The notes under the pieces were generated by a model. It ran no database searches. It saw only the letters and a program-made list of their open reading frames with translations, and was not told the DNA's origin. A program made the position numbers and the translations under genes. Shown piece after piece: positions 4,706 through 5,016 of a DNA stretch of 5,016 nt. How positions within the stretch are numbered: position 1 is the first letter of the stretch; each line of letters opens with the position of its first letter. Source of the stretch: Ferroglobus sp. (lineage in GTDB: Archaea > Halobacteriota > Archaeoglobi > Archaeoglobales > Archaeoglobaceae); NCBI GenBank assembly GCA_015520115.1, contig WAQS01000295.1, forward strand, positions 1 through 5,016, read 5' to 3'.

Positions 4706-5016
4706 GCTTTCAGCTTTAGGAAGTCCCATATAAATTCTTTCGTTTCTGGTGATGGTGTTAGTACTCTCTTCACCACTCCCTTCCTTATTTTCTCCCCCAC
4801 ATCAGCTCCGAGGGATTTCCAGTGATTCCTTATGCAGTCTTCTATCGCCTCAACAACTGTTGTGAACTTTCTCCTAACGTAGGTTACGTACTTTCCCTCT
4901 TCAAAAAAGTGCTTGTATTCTCTTTCCTTCTTTATGAACCTCATGGCATGCGCGTAAACATCGAAAGGTGGTCCAAAATGCTTTTTAATTTTGCCGAGTC
5001 TGTCGAATGCTGTCTC
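4702..5016 (-). CDS. Hypothetical protein, N-terminus cut by right window edge
   Basis: I do not recognise this protein. The frame is open from the right edge to a TGA at 4702-4704, giving 104 visible residues. The ATG at 4944 is probably internal, because 24 further sense codons precede it without a stop (ending PPFDVYAHAM). The visible part is basic and helix-rich: FIKKEREYKHFFEEGKYVTY, then RRKFTTVVEAIEDCIRNHW, then GEKIRKGVVKRVLTPSPETK, and a short hydrophobic end IWDFLKLKA. No membrane segment or metal motif is seen; there is a single Cys. It is first in the visible minus-strand operon, and its stop codon overlaps the metallo-hydrolase start as ATGA, so the two are probably translated together. 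The last 15 or so codons also contain a strong TATA-like element for the next gene. Confidence 0.72.
   Translation of the reverse strand, partial: ETAFDRLGKIKKHFGPPFDVYAHAMRFIKKEREYKHFFEEGKYVTYVRRKFTTVVEAIEDCIRNHWKSLGADVGEKIRKGVVKRVLTPSPETKEFIWDFLKLKA
4728..4742 (-). promoter_or_regulatory. BRE/TATA promoter embedded in the upstream gene, driving the metallo-hydrolase
   Basis: On the minus strand, CGAAAGAATTTATAT is a close match to the archaeal BRE-plus-TATA arrangement. The TTTATAT core (4728-4734) is centred at 4731, 26 bp from the ATG at 4705, predicting a leaderless mRNA that starts at or within a base or two of that ATG. It lies within the end of the preceding coding region, at the codons for ETKEFIW, so part of its A/T content could be dictated by the protein. 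Confidence 0.5.

Noticed and set aside
4727..4729. ATG at 4729 as the metallo-hydrolase start
   Set aside because: It adds eight residues before the conserved MKVTFLGTG strand, falls inside the TATA box, and loses the ATGA junction with the upstream gene.
4942..4944. ATG at 4944 as the true start of the right-edge protein
   Set aside because: The frame continues upstream without a stop to the window edge. No Shine-Dalgarno or TATA signal is evident just before this ATG, so it is more likely internal.
1..5016. CRISPR array, defence island or mobile element
   Set aside because: I saw no direct repeats, terminal inverted repeats, transposase or integrase motifs. The only accessory-type module is the VapBC pair.

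Overview
The window looks like a stretch of a thermophilic euryarchaeal chromosome, most plausibly a relative of Archaeoglobus/Ferroglobus. This is an inference from protein style and signals, not from a database match. The supporting signs are heavy AGA/AGG (Arg) and ATA (Ile) codon use, many Lys/Glu residues, archaeal BRE/TATA elements 26-27 bp from start codons (which implies leaderless mRNAs), an archaeal-type long HisG, and a membrane-anchored winged-helix protein of a kind common in archaea. Genes are tightly packed with short or overlapping junctions. I see no rRNA, tRNA, CRISPR array, insertion sequence or repeat family.

Layout. (1) 1-534, minus strand: a VapBC toxin-antitoxin pair, with a ribbon-helix-helix antitoxin followed by a PIN-domain toxin that runs off the left edge. 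It has its own promoter at about 555-572. (2) 656-1498, minus: hisG, ATP phosphoribosyltransferase of the long form, the first step of histidine synthesis. (3) 1551-1949, plus: a small winged-helix-like protein divergent from hisG. One near-palindromic TATA element centred at about 1525 lies 27 bp from one ATG and 26 bp from the other, so it could serve both genes. (4) 1988-3380, plus: a small NifX/NifB-C-terminal-like protein, overlapping by 41 nt an M20-family zinc amidohydrolase (ArgE/DapE/ACY1 type). (5) 3373-5016, minus: an operon read from right to left. It consists of an unrecognised protein cut by the right edge, a compact metallo-beta-lactamase hydrolase (ATGA overlap with the former), and a membrane-anchored winged-helix protein with an extracytoplasmic beta-sandwich-like domain (41-nt overlap). 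The 3' ends of blocks 4 and 5 overlap by 8 nt.

How the parts fit. hisG and the amidohydrolase are compatible with an amino-acid biosynthesis neighbourhood, but no other his, arg or lys genes are present, so this is weak. The divergent winged-helix gene is a candidate local regulator of hisG by position only. The minus-strand operon pairs a hydrolase with a membrane-spanning DNA-binding protein. Nothing here amounts to a convincing new multi-gene system. The items most worth a second look are the shared divergent promoter, a near-ideal promoter embedded inside a coding region at 4728-4742, and the hydrolase/membrane-regulator pair.
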